Source: Herpetosiphonaceae bacterium (lineage in GTDB: Bacteria > Chloroflexota > Chloroflexia > Chloroflexales > Kallotenuaceae). Taken from it: 61,632 nucleotides of DNA. The translations under genes were made by a program, and so were the position numbers. Shown here one piece after another: positions 1 through 8,431 of the stretch. Every line of letters starts with the position of its first letter. Position 1 is the first letter of the stretch. Under the pieces are notes generated by a model that saw only the letters and a program-made list of their open reading frames with translations, did not search any database and was not told where the DNA came from. The stretch is from positions 1 through 61,632 of the forward strand of contig DASUTC010000024.1 of the NCBI GenBank assembly GCA_036374795.1, in the 5' to 3' direction.

Positions 1-149
1 TGGCGCAGGCGCTCGTCGCGCAGTGTACGACGATCAAGGATCTGCGCTCGACGATCGATCTGCAAGGCGGCATCGACCTGGCGCTGCGTCTGCTCCGCCG
101 CAAGATTGTGCCCGTCGACGTCATGCCGGTCCGCGAGCACATCGCCTAG
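1..149 (+). CDS. C-terminal end of an unidentified protein (5' end outside window)
   Basis: A reading frame enters from the left edge (first full codon at 3) and stays open to TAG at 147-149, giving 48 residues that end VREHIA. The piece is rich in Leu, Arg and Ile with no motif I recognise. The first permease gene starts 278 bases downstream beyond a repeat block, so it may not belong to the same operon. No function is assigned. Confidence 0.45.
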   Translation, partial: AQALVAQCTTIKDLRSTIDLQGGIDLALRLLRRKIVPVDVMPVREHIA

Positions 150-280
150 CCGGGCTCCGCGAATACTCCAACGCTGCTCTTGTCCGCCCCGAAAGCGCTC
201 CCTACCAGCCGGGGAGCGCGTCCTCCGCGCAGCCCACCCCGCGCGACGAACCGCCGAACTGCGGGTATAATAAGCTCGTC

Positions 281-400
281 GAACCAAGAACCAAGAACCG
301 AGGGCTGAACAAAAGAACAAAGGAACAAACGAACAAACGAACAGCGGCTTAACGCCCTTGTTTGCTTGTTCGCTTGTTCTCTCGCTTATTCCCGTGTTCC
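281..400. repeat. Composite 7/8-mer intergenic repeat, inverted-repeat form (copy 1)
   Basis: The left part has GAACCAA units followed by GAACAAA(C) units. After a short centre with GCTTAA near 348 comes a right arm of TTGTTTGC/TTGTTCGC units, so the transcript could fold into a long hairpin. It lies between the gene ending at 149 and the permease at 428. It belongs to the family found at 13 places in this window and is most like the copy at 60649-60727. Confidence 0.75.
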
Positions 401-427
401 CCCGACTCCTGCTCCCTGACGAAGACG

Positions 428-1360
428 ATGATGCCACAGAACGATCGACAACCCACGCTCGGCCCGCTCCTGACCGAGACGCTGCTGCTGCTGCTGACGC
501 TGGCGATCAGCATCACGAGCGTTGCGCTGGTGATCTTCATGCCGCGCGCGTTTCTGGGCGATAATGCTAGCGTCCAGGGCTATCTCGACGCGGTGGTCGG
601 CTATCTGTGGGGCCTGCTGCGCGGCGACTTCGGAATGAACGTGCAGCGCCGCTCGGTGAATACGCGGCTGTGGGTCGCGGCGCGGCGCTCGCTGGAGCTG
701 CTGGGCGTCAGCCTGGGCTGCGGCCTGCTGCTTGGCCTCGGCTGGGGCGCGCTGCTGGCGACGGTGCGCCGTGGCGCTCCCCGGATCGTGCTGTTTGGGC
801 TGAGCACGCTGCTGCTCTCGCTGCCGACGTTTGCGGTGCTGCTGCTGTCGATGGAGGCGATCTCGACGCTGACGCTGCGCACTGGCGTTCGGCTGACCTA
901 TGTCCAGGGCTACGGCCTCGATCAGCATCTCATCCTGCCCGCCGGGGCGCTGGCGCTGCGCGGCGCGGCCTACATGGGCCGCGCGATGCAGGTGGCGCAC
1001 GAGGATGTGCTGCGCCAGGAGTGGATTCGCGCGGCTCGCGCCAAGGGCCTGGGCGGCTTTGGGCTGTGGTGGTGGCATGTGCTGCCCGCGCTGCGCCTGC
1101 CGCTGCTCGGCAGCACGCTGGGCATGATCCGCGTGATCGTCAGCGGCTTCGTGATCGTGGATTACCTCTCCGGCTGGGGCGGCCTGGGCCGTCAGATGCT
1201 TGAGATCAATAACTCCGGCATCATCAGCCCCGGCGAAGGCGATGTTGCCGCGAGCGCTGCGGTGCTCTTCGTGATCTTCTTTGTGCTCACCGATGCGCTG
1301 GGTCGGCTGCTGCTGCGTCACGCCGATCCGCGCCTGCGAGAGGTGGCTGCCGCCCGATGA
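428..1360 (+). CDS. ABC transporter permease, oligopeptide/dipeptide type (DppB-like)
   Basis: Inner-membrane permease subunit of a peptide or nickel type ABC importer, about 310 residues. It shows an N-terminal membrane helix, several hydrophobic segments, and the inner-membrane coupling loop around EDVLRQEWIRAARAKGLG that contacts the ATPase in this family. The frame is open from 362, but its first 22 residues would be encoded by repeat DNA, so I start at ATG 428 (a second ATG follows at 431). Its stop overlaps the next start as ATGA, so the two permeases are translationally coupled. No ATPase or binding-protein gene is visible; these may lie to the left or elsewhere. Confidence 0.85.
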   Translation: MMPQNDRQPTLGPLLTETLLLLLTLAISITSVALVIFMPRAFLGDNASVQGYLDAVVGYLWGLLRGDFGMNVQRRSVNTRLWVAARRSLELLGVSLGCGLLLGLGWGALLATVRRGAPRIVLFGLSTLLLSLPTFAVLLLSMEAISTLTLRTGVRLTYVQGYGLDQHLILPAGALALRGAAYMGRAMQVAHEDVLRQEWIRAARAKGLGGFGLWWWHVLPALRLPLLGSTLGMIRVIVSGFVIVDYLSGWGGLGRQMLEINNSGIISPGEGDVAASAAVLFVIFFVLTDALGRLLLRHADPRLREVAAAR

Positions 1361-2295
1361 ATCACTCCACCCCCCTGGACCGCCGAACCGCCGCGATCGT
1401 CCGCCGCTGGCGAGCCGTGATGCTCCGGCTCAACGCGCCGCTGCTGATCGGCGGCCTGCTGGTGGCGCTGCTGGTCGGGGGCGCGCTGCTCGCGCCGCTG
1501 CTCGCGCCCCACGATCCCCTCGAACCGATCCTGCGCATGGTCGGCGGGCAGATTGCGCCCGCGCCGTATCCGCCGGGCACGCCCGGCATGCCGCTCGGCA
1601 GCGACCGGCTGGGACGCGATATGCTGAGCCGACTGATCTACGGCAGCCGCTACACGCTGCTGATCTGCGCTGTGGCTGCCCTGGCGCGGCTGGTCATCGG
1701 CGCGGTGCTGGGGATGCTGGCGGCCTGGTACAGCAGAACCAGCCGCGCGATCGATGTGCTGATCGGCGCTTCGTCGGCGATACCCAGTCTTTTCTTCGCG
1801 ATGGTGCCGATCGCGGTGGTGAATCGCAGCCGCGACATCGACACGAGTCTGGCGATTTTCATGGTCGCGCTGAGTCTGACGGGCTGGGCCGAGACGGCGG
1901 TGCGCTGCCGGACGGCGGTCCATGGCCTGCGCGCCGCGCCGTTCATCGACTCGGCCTACGCGATCGGGCTGCGCCGAGGTGCGATCCTCTACCGGCACGT
2001 GCTGCCGAATCTGCGCGATGTGCTGCTGATCGAGGGCGCCTACGCGCTCGCCGCGACGCTGCTGCTGCTGGCCGAGCTGGCCTTTCTGAACATCGTGCTT
2101 GGCGGCGGCGAGCCCGCGCTGATCGGCGACCGCATGCTCGCCAGCGATCCGATCTTCGCCGAGTGGGGCAGCATGCTGGCGCGTGGCCTGCGGCAGCGGG
2201 CCTATCTATGGCTATTCTTGGAGCCGCTGGTCGCCTTTACGCTGGCGATCCTGGGCTTTAATCTGCTGGCCGAGGGCCTGCGCCGCCGCAGGTGA
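1357..2295 (+). CDS. ABC transporter permease, oligopeptide/dipeptide type (DppC-like)
   Basis: Second permease subunit, 312 residues, partner of the gene ending at 1360. The family hallmark after the first membrane helix is present: a loop with PLGSDRLGRDMLSRLIYGSR at about residues 76-95. Several membrane segments follow, with the cytoplasmic coupling motif near AYAIGLRRGAILYRHVLPNL. It starts at ATG 1357 inside the preceding stop (ATGA). No ATPase follows; the next gene is an unrelated STAS protein after 273 bases. The substrate cannot be told from the permeases alone. Confidence 0.87.
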   Translation: MNHSTPLDRRTAAIVRRWRAVMLRLNAPLLIGGLLVALLVGGALLAPLLAPHDPLEPILRMVGGQIAPAPYPPGTPGMPLGSDRLGRDMLSRLIYGSRYTLLICAVAALARLVIGAVLGMLAAWYSRTSRAIDVLIGASSAIPSLFFAMVPIAVVNRSRDIDTSLAIFMVALSLTGWAETAVRCRTAVHGLRAAPFIDSAYAIGLRRGAILYRHVLPNLRDVLLIEGAYALAATLLLLAELAFLNIVLGGGEPALIGDRMLASDPIFAEWGSMLARGLRQRAYLWLFLEPLVAFTLAILGFNLLAEGLRRRR

Positions 2296-2510
2296 GATCG
2301 AGCGCTCGCGCTTGCGATCTGCGCGCTTGATCTTCCAGGCGCGATCTACTACTATACCCGGCACGCTCTGCGCATACGGCACGTCTCACGCCGATGATCA
2401 TGGAAAGACCACGGCGTTAGCGCTGAGCAGGTTGCCATCTGTTTCTGCTGCCGAATGCAGCATCAACGCGCGTTTTCGGAGAATCGTTCGTGCGATGCTG
2501 CGTCAGAGCG

Positions 2511-2543
2511 GGGAAGGTTTGGGGATTCTCCAAACCCCCGATC
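2511..2543. repeat. G-rich hairpin repeat (module E, copy 1)
   Basis: A short inverted repeat: GGTTTGG pairs with CCAAACC around a small loop. Related G-rich elements lie at 33834-33860, 50869-50893 (opposite orientation) and 53861-53887. Here it sits 26 bases before the start of the STAS gene, so it would be in that gene's leader or promoter. Confidence 0.45.
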
Positions 2544-2568
2544 TAATGGCGAAAGAAGGAGCAACGCC

Positions 2569-3468
2569 GTGCCACCTCATAGCCCTGATCATCCGTCCGA
2601 CCCTCCCCTGAATCGATTTGATTTTGTGCCTTTTGTCGCGTTCTGGCGCGAGCATATGGATGCGTTTACCGACGGCTTATACCACGACGTGATTCGGCTG
2701 CTTCCGACGTACGCCCGTCTGCCGCGCGAAGATCTGATCGCGTCGATCCACAGCAAGGCCCGGCTCTGGCAAGAGCTGATGGAGACAGGCGATATCGGCC
2801 CCACGCTGGAGCGCACACGGTCGGTGGGCCAGGTGCGTGTGACGGATCACGCGCCGCTGATCGAGCTGGTCGCCACCAGCGATCTGTTTCGGGATCATAT
2901 CTGGAAGCTGGCTCGTCAGTTGTATCCGCCGGAAGCATGGCCGGTGGACGCGATGGAGCAGGTGCAGCAGTGGAACCGCCTCGATCGCAATGAGGTCATC
3001 GCAACCTATAGCCGGGTGCTTCAGGACGCCTGGGCGAAGCTCGGCGAGCGCGAGCGCGAGCTGGAGCAGCAGCGCAAGGTCATTCAGGAGCTATCCACGC
3101 CGATCGTGTCGATCTACGAAGGCATCGTCTTGCTGCCGCTGGTGGGCCACATCGACGACCGGCGCGCGCAGGAGATCATTGATTCGGCCATGACGCGCAT
3201 CGTCGAGCGTCAGGCGGAGATCCTGATCCTCGACATTACCGGCGTTCCGAAGATCGATGCCGCCGTAGCACACGAGCTGCTCAAGCTGGCGCATGCGGTG
3301 AAGCTCATCGGCGCGCAGACGATCCTGGTTGGCATAAGCGCGAGCATCGCCCAGACGGTGATGCAGCTTGGCCTCGATCTTCACCAGTTGAACATGCGCG
3401 CCGATCTCGCCGACGGCATCCGCCATGCGCTGGCGTGTCGCGGCTATGCGATCCATGCGGTCGCTTAG
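2569..3468 (+). CDS. RsbR-like STAS-domain protein
   Basis: A 299-residue protein with a helical N-terminal region (about 1-150), a charged linker around KLGERERELEQQRKVIQ, and a C-terminal STAS domain (about 180-295). The conserved RsbR-type stretches ELSTPIVSIYEGIVLLPLVG and LDITGVPKID are present. RsbR-family proteins scaffold the stressosome in other bacteria. The start is GTG 2569 because AAGGAG lies seven bases upstream (2556-2561); the frame is open further upstream but has no such site. The paralogue at 44086 has IDT where this protein has IDA after TGVP, so a position that can carry Thr is Ala here. No RsbS, RsbT or RsbU genes are adjacent. Confidence 0.85.
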   Translation: MPPHSPDHPSDPPLNRFDFVPFVAFWREHMDAFTDGLYHDVIRLLPTYARLPREDLIASIHSKARLWQELMETGDIGPTLERTRSVGQVRVTDHAPLIELVATSDLFRDHIWKLARQLYPPEAWPVDAMEQVQQWNRLDRNEVIATYSRVLQDAWAKLGERERELEQQRKVIQELSTPIVSIYEGIVLLPLVGHIDDRRAQEIIDSAMTRIVERQAEILILDITGVPKIDAAVAHELLKLAHAVKLIGAQTILVGISASIAQTVMQLGLDLHQLNMRADLADGIRHALACRGYAIHAVA

Positions 3469-3728
3469 ATCGCGGAGCGCCGACCGTTTCGGCGTGCCCC
3501 AGGAGATGCACGTCGAGATCGCGATCTCGTTTGGCTATCCTGGGGAGCAGCCCGCGCCGACTGTTCGGCCAGGCGGGCGTAGAGCGCTGGATGAGATCGT
3601 TCACAGGGAGCGGTGGTAAGTCGATCGGTCTGGTCAAATCTGCGTTGGACGGCCCTGATCCGCCGCTGCGCAGGTGCGCCAGCTTATGGCATAATTGTGC
3701 TACAGATTGTACCTCTAAAGGAGTCTCG

Positions 3729-6290
3729 ATGACAGGCGCTTCACGTATGCTTCAACTGCTGAACGAGCCGCAGCAGCGGGCCGTTCAGACGCTCGGCGGC
3801 CCGGTGCTGGTGCTGGCCGGTCCCGGCTCAGGCAAAACGCGCGTGCTGACTCATCGCATCGCGTATCTGATCGCCGAGGTCGGCGTCGATCCGCACGCGA
3901 TCCTGGCGGTGACGTTTACCAACAAAGCGGCCAAGGAGATGAAAGAGCGCCTGAGCGGGCTGATCGGCGAGGAGCTATCGAAGCGGCTGACCGTCGGAAC
4001 ATTCCACTCGGTCTGTATTCGCCTGCTGCGCCAGGACATCGAAAAGCTCGGCTGGAGCCAGGTTTTTGTCGAATTTCCGCCAAACGACGCCACCACGCAC
4101 GATGCGCTGGCGCGGCTGGGCGCGCTGGCGAGCGTGCTGATCTACGATGCGCGTGCGGCGGACGGCGATCCGGCGGCGCGGCTGCGGCGGGCGATCGTCT
4201 ACCGCGACAGCGAGACAGTCGAGCAGTTGCTCGCGGGGCTGGCCCGTCAGGGGCAGGTGACGGTGCGGAGTGACATCCGGCAGCAGTTGCCGCCCGGCGT
4301 GCGCGACGAGGCGATCCGGCGCGGTATCATCACCTACCGGCGCGACTTCACGGTCTACGACGACGACGATCAGATGCGGCTGACGCGGCAGGTGCTCAAA
4401 GAGCTGAACCTGGACGAGAAGCAGTACGCGCCCCGCGCGGTCCACTCGGCCATCTCGCGGGCAAAAAATGAGCTGGTCGGGCCGGTGGAGTTTGCGAGCT
4501 TCGGGCGTAGCTACTGGGATGAGATCGTCGCGCGCTGCTACGAGGCGTATCAGAAGCGGCTACAAGCCAGCAACGCGCTCGACTTCGACGATCTGCTCGG
4601 CCTGACGGTGCGCCTCTTCGACAGCAAGCCCGCGATTCTGGAGACGTATCAAAAGCGCTTCGTTCACGTGCTGATCGACGAGTACCAGGATGTTAACACG
4701 GTGCAGTATGCGTTCGCCAAGCAGATCTCCGGCCACTACCGCAATCTCTTCGCGGTCGGCGACGAGGACCAGAGCGTGTATGCGTTTCGCGGCGCGAACA
4801 TGCGCTATGTGCTTCAGTTCGAGGACGATTTTCCCGACGCCAAGGTGATCCTGCTGGAGCAAAACTATCGCTCCACCCAGGCGATCCTCGATGTGGCCGC
4901 GTCGCTGATCAACGCCAGCGACCGGCGCAAGCGGGCGAAGCGCCTGTGGACGCAGAACGATAAGGGCGTGGAGGTGATGCTGCGCGAGGCGTACAACGAG
5001 GACGAGGAAGCGCGGCTGGTCTGCGATGAGATCGAGCGGCTGCGGGCCAGGGGCGAGGCTGAGCTGAAAGACTGTGCCGTGCTGTATCGCACCAATGCTC
5101 AGTCGCGCGCGCTGGAAGAGGCGTTTTTGACGCGCGGCCTGCGCTACCGGCTGGTCGGCGGCGTGCGCTTCTACGAGCGCAAAGAGATCAAGGATGCGCT
5201 GGCCTATCTGCGGCTGATCGCCAATCCCTTCGATAGCGTCAGCCTTGAGCGGATCATCGAGTCCACGCCCGGCATCGGGCGGCAGACGATCGCGGCGCTG
5301 GCGGCCTGGGCTGGCGATCTGGGCGTGCCGAGCTATACCGCGCTTCAGTTGCTCGACGAAGAGAGCGAGGGCACGAAGCCGCCTTTCAGCGGTCGGGCGC
5401 GCAGCGGCCTGCTCAGCTTCCTGCATCTGACCGACGAGCTGATCAAGGCGCGGGATGACCTGGGGCTGGTCGAGCTGCTCGATCTGGTGCTGGAGCGCAC
5501 GCACTTCCACGATGCGCTGCTGCGCGAGCACGGCGACGAAGAGGGCGAGAATCGCTGGGAGAACGTGATGGAGCTGCGGACGGTCGCCGCGCAGTACGCT
5601 AACTTCCCGCGTGAGGTGCAGCTCGATACGTTTCTGGAAGAAGTTGTGCTGGTCGCCGCCACCGACGATCTCGCGGTCGAGCAGGATGCCGTGACGCTGA
5701 TCACGATGCATCAGGCCAAGGGCCTGGAGTATCCCAACGTATTTATCGTCGGGCTGGAAGAGGGGTTGCTGCCGCACTCGCGCTCGCTGGAAGATCCCGA
5801 ACAGCTAGAGGAGGAGCGGCGGCTGCTCTACGTCGCGGCGACACGCGCCGGGCGGCGGCTGTATCTGTACTATGCCTTCAAGCGGCGGCTGTACGGACGC
5901 GAGAATATCAGCACGCCCTCACGCTTTCTGGCGGATATTCCCACGGACATGCTGCGCAAGACAGGCGACCGCGAGCGGACCGGCTTTGGGCAAAGCTCGA
6001 TGTTTACCGGACGATCGTCGTTCGCCGCGAGAGCATCCTCAGGCGGCGGCAAGACGCGCGCGGCGACGGCCTGGGGCAGCACCGCCAAGAAGAATACGAC
6101 GCCGCTCAAGCCCGCCGCAGACGCCAAGTTCCAGCCCGGCCAGAAGGTGCGACATGCGCAGTTCGGCGAGGGGATCGTCGTCTCGTCGAAGGTGCAGGGC
6201 GACGACGAAGAGGTGACGGTGGCGTTCGTCGGGCAGGGTGTCAAGCGGCTGCTTGCCGGATTCGCAAAGCTGGAGCCTGTGAAATCGTAG
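3729..6290 (+). CDS. pcrA: PcrA/UvrD-type ATP-dependent DNA helicase with an insertion
   Basis: Superfamily 1A 3'-5' helicase for DNA repair and replication fork maintenance, 853 residues. Visible are Walker A GPGSGKT (residues 31-37), TFTNKAA, GTFHS, IDEYQD near 317, VGDEDQSVYAFRGA, QNYRS, TMHQAKGLEYP, VAATRA, and the C-terminal tail domain GQKVRHAQFGEGIV. Between EKLG (105-108) and YDDDDQ (from 210), where family members usually have about ten residues, there are about 100. The extra block is in frame and shows no nuclease or zinc motif I recognise. Start ATG 3729 follows AAAGGAG at a normal distance; upstream in-frame sequence is not protein-like. Confidence 0.95.
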   Translation: MTGASRMLQLLNEPQQRAVQTLGGPVLVLAGPGSGKTRVLTHRIAYLIAEVGVDPHAILAVTFTNKAAKEMKERLSGLIGEELSKRLTVGTFHSVCIRLLRQDIEKLGWSQVFVEFPPNDATTHDALARLGALASVLIYDARAADGDPAARLRRAIVYRDSETVEQLLAGLARQGQVTVRSDIRQQLPPGVRDEAIRRGIITYRRDFTVYDDDDQMRLTRQVLKELNLDEKQYAPRAVHSAISRAKNELVGPVEFASFGRSYWDEIVARCYEAYQKRLQASNALDFDDLLGLTVRLFDSKPAILETYQKRFVHVLIDEYQDVNTVQYAFAKQISGHYRNLFAVGDEDQSVYAFRGANMRYVLQFEDDFPDAKVILLEQNYRSTQAILDVAASLINASDRRKRAKRLWTQNDKGVEVMLREAYNEDEEARLVCDEIERLRARGEAELKDCAVLYRTNAQSRALEEAFLTRGLRYRLVGGVRFYERKEIKDALAYLRLIANPFDSVSLERIIESTPGIGRQTIAALAAWAGDLGVPSYTALQLLDEESEGTKPPFSGRARSGLLSFLHLTDELIKARDDLGLVELLDLVLERTHFHDALLREHGDEEGENRWENVMELRTVAAQYANFPREVQLDTFLEEVVLVAATDDLAVEQDAVTLITMHQAKGLEYPNVFIVGLEEGLLPHSRSLEDPEQLEEERRLLYVAATRAGRRLYLYYAFKRRLYGRENISTPSRFLADIPTDMLRKTGDRERTGFGQSSMFTGRSSFAARASSGGGKTRAATAWGSTAKKNTTPLKPAADAKFQPGQKVRHAQFGEGIVVSSKVQGDDEEVTVAFVGQGVKRLLAGFAKLEPVKS

Positions 6291-6324
6291 GGGCACAGCG
6301 GTGCCTTGCTCAGGGCGTGATGGA

Positions 6325-7089
6325 TCATGCCCTGATATGCCTTGCCCTGATGGCTGGTAACGAATCTGCCCTCGGCACCTTTGCACCGCGCCGCATGCGC
6401 CAGATCAAGACCTGATCGCGCCAGAAGAGCGCCCGCCGCACGGTGTAGTACACCCAGCGGTAGAGCCTGCTGCGCCGTACGAAGTCATAATCGACCAGCA
6501 CCACGCGGCATTCGGGCGCGTTGGTGAGCAGCAGGTTGTGCGACCGCAGCAGGTTGCGCTGCACCATAAAGCTCCACAGCCGCTCCGGGATCTTCCACGG
6601 CGAGCGCAGCCGCTTCCGCTCGGCGGCGCTGGTGCTCGTGCGACCGTACACGTCGGGCATGCTGCGCGTGCCTCGGTAGAAGCTGAGCGCCCGCCGAATG
6701 ATCGCGCGAAGCTGCGCCGCGACCCGGTCGCGCTCGTCGGCGTTGAGCGTGCGGTAGTCGACGTCGTAGAGCGGGTGGGCGTGCGCGACGAACGGCTGAA
6801 TCACCAGCACCTGCACGCGCTCGCTGCTGTCGCGGGCGAGCAGATAGTAGCTTGGAATGCTGTGCTCCTCGCCGATACACGCCGCGAACTGCTCTGCCGC
6901 CGCGCGCATCGTTTTGGCACAGTCCAGCGCCTCGGTGCGGCTGCCGCCCAGCTCGTGCTTGAGCTTCACGACATAGCGCTGGTCGTCGGTGCGATAAACC
7001 TCGGTTTCGTTGCCGCCCGCGATCCGCTCAAGGTAGAGGTCGCGGTCCACGGGCGCGAAAACATCGTCGGTGTGAAGTGTGGCTGTCAT
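6325..7089 (-). CDS. Protein kinase-fold / phosphotransferase-like protein
   Basis: About 254 residues with the layout of a small kinase-like fold. A glycine-containing loop and the segment ETEVYRTDDQRYVVKLKH would hold the ATP-binding lysine. A HNLLLTN segment in the position of a catalytic loop is followed by VVLVDYDFV, resembling the metal-binding Asp region of YrbL-like and aminoglycoside phosphotransferase-like proteins. The tail is strongly basic. ATG 7089 has AGGAG close upstream; an in-frame GTG at 7104 is the alternative. It stands alone. The fold is inferred from motif order and the substrate is unknown. Confidence 0.6.
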   Translation of the reverse strand: MTATLHTDDVFAPVDRDLYLERIAGGNETEVYRTDDQRYVVKLKHELGGSRTEALDCAKTMRAAAEQFAACIGEEHSIPSYYLLARDSSERVQVLVIQPFVAHAHPLYDVDYRTLNADERDRVAAQLRAIIRRALSFYRGTRSMPDVYGRTSTSAAERKRLRSPWKIPERLWSFMVQRNLLRSHNLLLTNAPECRVVLVDYDFVRRSRLYRWVYYTVRRALFWRDQVLIWRMRRGAKVPRADSLPAIRARHIRA

Positions 7090-7384
7090 AGACTCCTGGT
7101 ACACTAGCTCGATCGTGCGCTATGATAGACGATACGCACGCCGTGCTGGTTGCACCGCCAGGAGCGAGATCGTCGATCCGAGTGCGATCAAAGAGAGTCT
7201 GTCGGCAGCCGCCTCATGCGTCGGCTATGGGCGGAATCGCCGTTTCGGGCTTACAGAGCGCGGTGGACGAGCAGGGGCAGGCGGCGGCAGAGGGCGGGGT
7301 ATGAGAAGTACTCCTGGCACGTGGGATGCTATAGGTCGCGCGTGTGTACGATGCCCAAGGAGGCGCGTACGAAAGGAGTAGTGC

Positions 7385-7528
7385 ATGAGACGGAGACTGA
7401 TCTCGTTGAGCTTACTGGCGGCATTGGCGCTCGGCGCGCTGACGGCCTGCGGAGAGACAGGCGGCACGGGTACCGGTACAGAGGCCAGTCCCGGCGGCAC
7501 GATGGCTACTGCCACCACCGCACCATAG
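7385..7528 (+). CDS. Small predicted lipoprotein (47 residues)
   Basis: A short gene: ATG at 7385 preceded by AAAGGAG at about 7371-7377, an Arg-rich start (MRRR), a hydrophobic stretch and a lipobox LTAC, so the mature protein would be a lipid-anchored tail of about 26 residues rich in Gly and Thr. The stop at 7526-7528 is followed 21 bases later by a strong hairpin, so the unit looks like a complete single-gene transcript. The function is unknown; a small surface lipoprotein is the simplest reading. Confidence 0.6.
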   Translation: MRRRLISLSLLAALALGALTACGETGGTGTGTEASPGGTMATATTAP

Positions 7529-7548
7529 CATCGCAGACAGATCGGTTG

Positions 7549-7583
7549 CAGGGTGAGCATCATGCTCACCCTATTTTATTTTG
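7549..7583. terminator. Bidirectional intrinsic terminator
   Basis: A perfect 11-base inverted repeat AGGGTGAGCAT / ATGCTCACCCT at 7550-7572 is followed on the plus strand by a T-rich run. It lies between the small lipoprotein gene (plus) and adk (minus, ending at 7594), so it can serve both converging genes. Confidence 0.8.
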
Positions 7584-7593
7584 TGGACATTCG

Positions 7594-8295
7594 TTAGGCG
7601 CTGATGGCGCGGATCTGCTTGGCTGGCTCGCTGCGGCGGTGCGGTCGGTACAGCTCGATCGCCGAGATCAGCCGGGCGGCAACCTCCTGCGGGCTGCCAT
7701 GCCCATCGACCGGCGCGAGCAGGCCCACCTGCTGATAGTACGCGGCGAGGGGCGCGGTCTGCTCTTCATAGACTGTAAGGCGCTTCAAAATCACGGCGGG
7801 GGTATCGTCGGGGCGCTGGAACAGCTCGCCGTTACACGCGGGGCAGTTCGTGAGCGGCTTGTCGGGTGTTACGGTGTACGGCGCGTTGCACGAGCGGCAC
7901 TCGCGGCGGCTCGACATGCGCTGCACAACCTCGTCGTGCTCCAGAATCGGCTGTACCACCACCGTCAGCGGACGATGCAGCTCATGCAGTATGTCGTCGA
8001 GGGCAGCGGCCTGCGCGGCAGTGCGTGGAAAGCCGTCGAGCAGAAAGCCGTGATCCTTAGGCAGCGCTTCGAGACGGCTGCGGACCAGCGCGATAATGAC
8101 GTCGTCGCCGACAAGCTGGCCGCTCTCGATCGCGGCTTTGGCCTGCAAGCCCAGTGGCGTTTCGGCTGCGACTTCCGCGCGGAGTATATTGCCGGTTGAG
8201 AGTGTGACGAGCGGATAGCGTTTGCCCAGAAGCGCCGCCTGGGTACTCTTACCTACACCTGGGGGGCCGAGGAGAATGATGTTAACGGGCGCCAT
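7594..8295 (-). CDS. adk: Adenylate kinase (zinc-LID type)
   Basis: Adenylate kinase, ATP + AMP to 2 ADP, cytoplasmic, 233 residues. P-loop GPPGVGKST is at about 10-18, STGNILR at the AMP site, GFLLDGFPRT at 83-91. The LID contains four cysteines (133, 136, 151, 154) in a CxxC-x14-CxxC array expected to bind structural zinc. The start is ATG 8295 because AAAGGA lies six bases upstream. It stands alone instead of in the ribosomal-protein/secY operon, where adk is often found, and is longer at the C-terminus than most; it could be a second copy. Confidence 0.92.
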   Translation of the reverse strand: MAPVNIILLGPPGVGKSTQAALLGKRYPLVTLSTGNILRAEVAAETPLGLQAKAAIESGQLVGDDVIIALVRSRLEALPKDHGFLLDGFPRTAAQAAALDDILHELHRPLTVVVQPILEHDEVVQRMSSRRECRSCNAPYTVTPDKPLTNCPACNGELFQRPDDTPAVILKRLTVYEEQTAPLAAYYQQVGLLAPVDGHGSPQEVAARLISAIELYRPHRRSEPAKQIRAISA

Positions 8296-8431
8296 TGCCA
8301 GTCCTTTCTTCTCAGTCATGTCCATAGTAACAAAATCGGCAGTCTCCAACGACTGCCGGTAGAGTACTACGCATGATAACGCAAATTATGCGTTTCGTCT
8401 AGCCCTTTTTTAGACCAATTTTTGACAAAGT

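Noticed and set aside
362-427. Upstream start for the first permease
   Set aside because: It would translate the TTGTTC repeat arm; ATG 428 begins just before the first membrane segment.
4560-5777. Long open frame antisense to pcrA
   Set aside because: It mirrors the codon pattern of a GC-rich gene, has no ribosome site and reads as Gln/Arg/Leu-rich sequence. The sense frame is a clear helicase.
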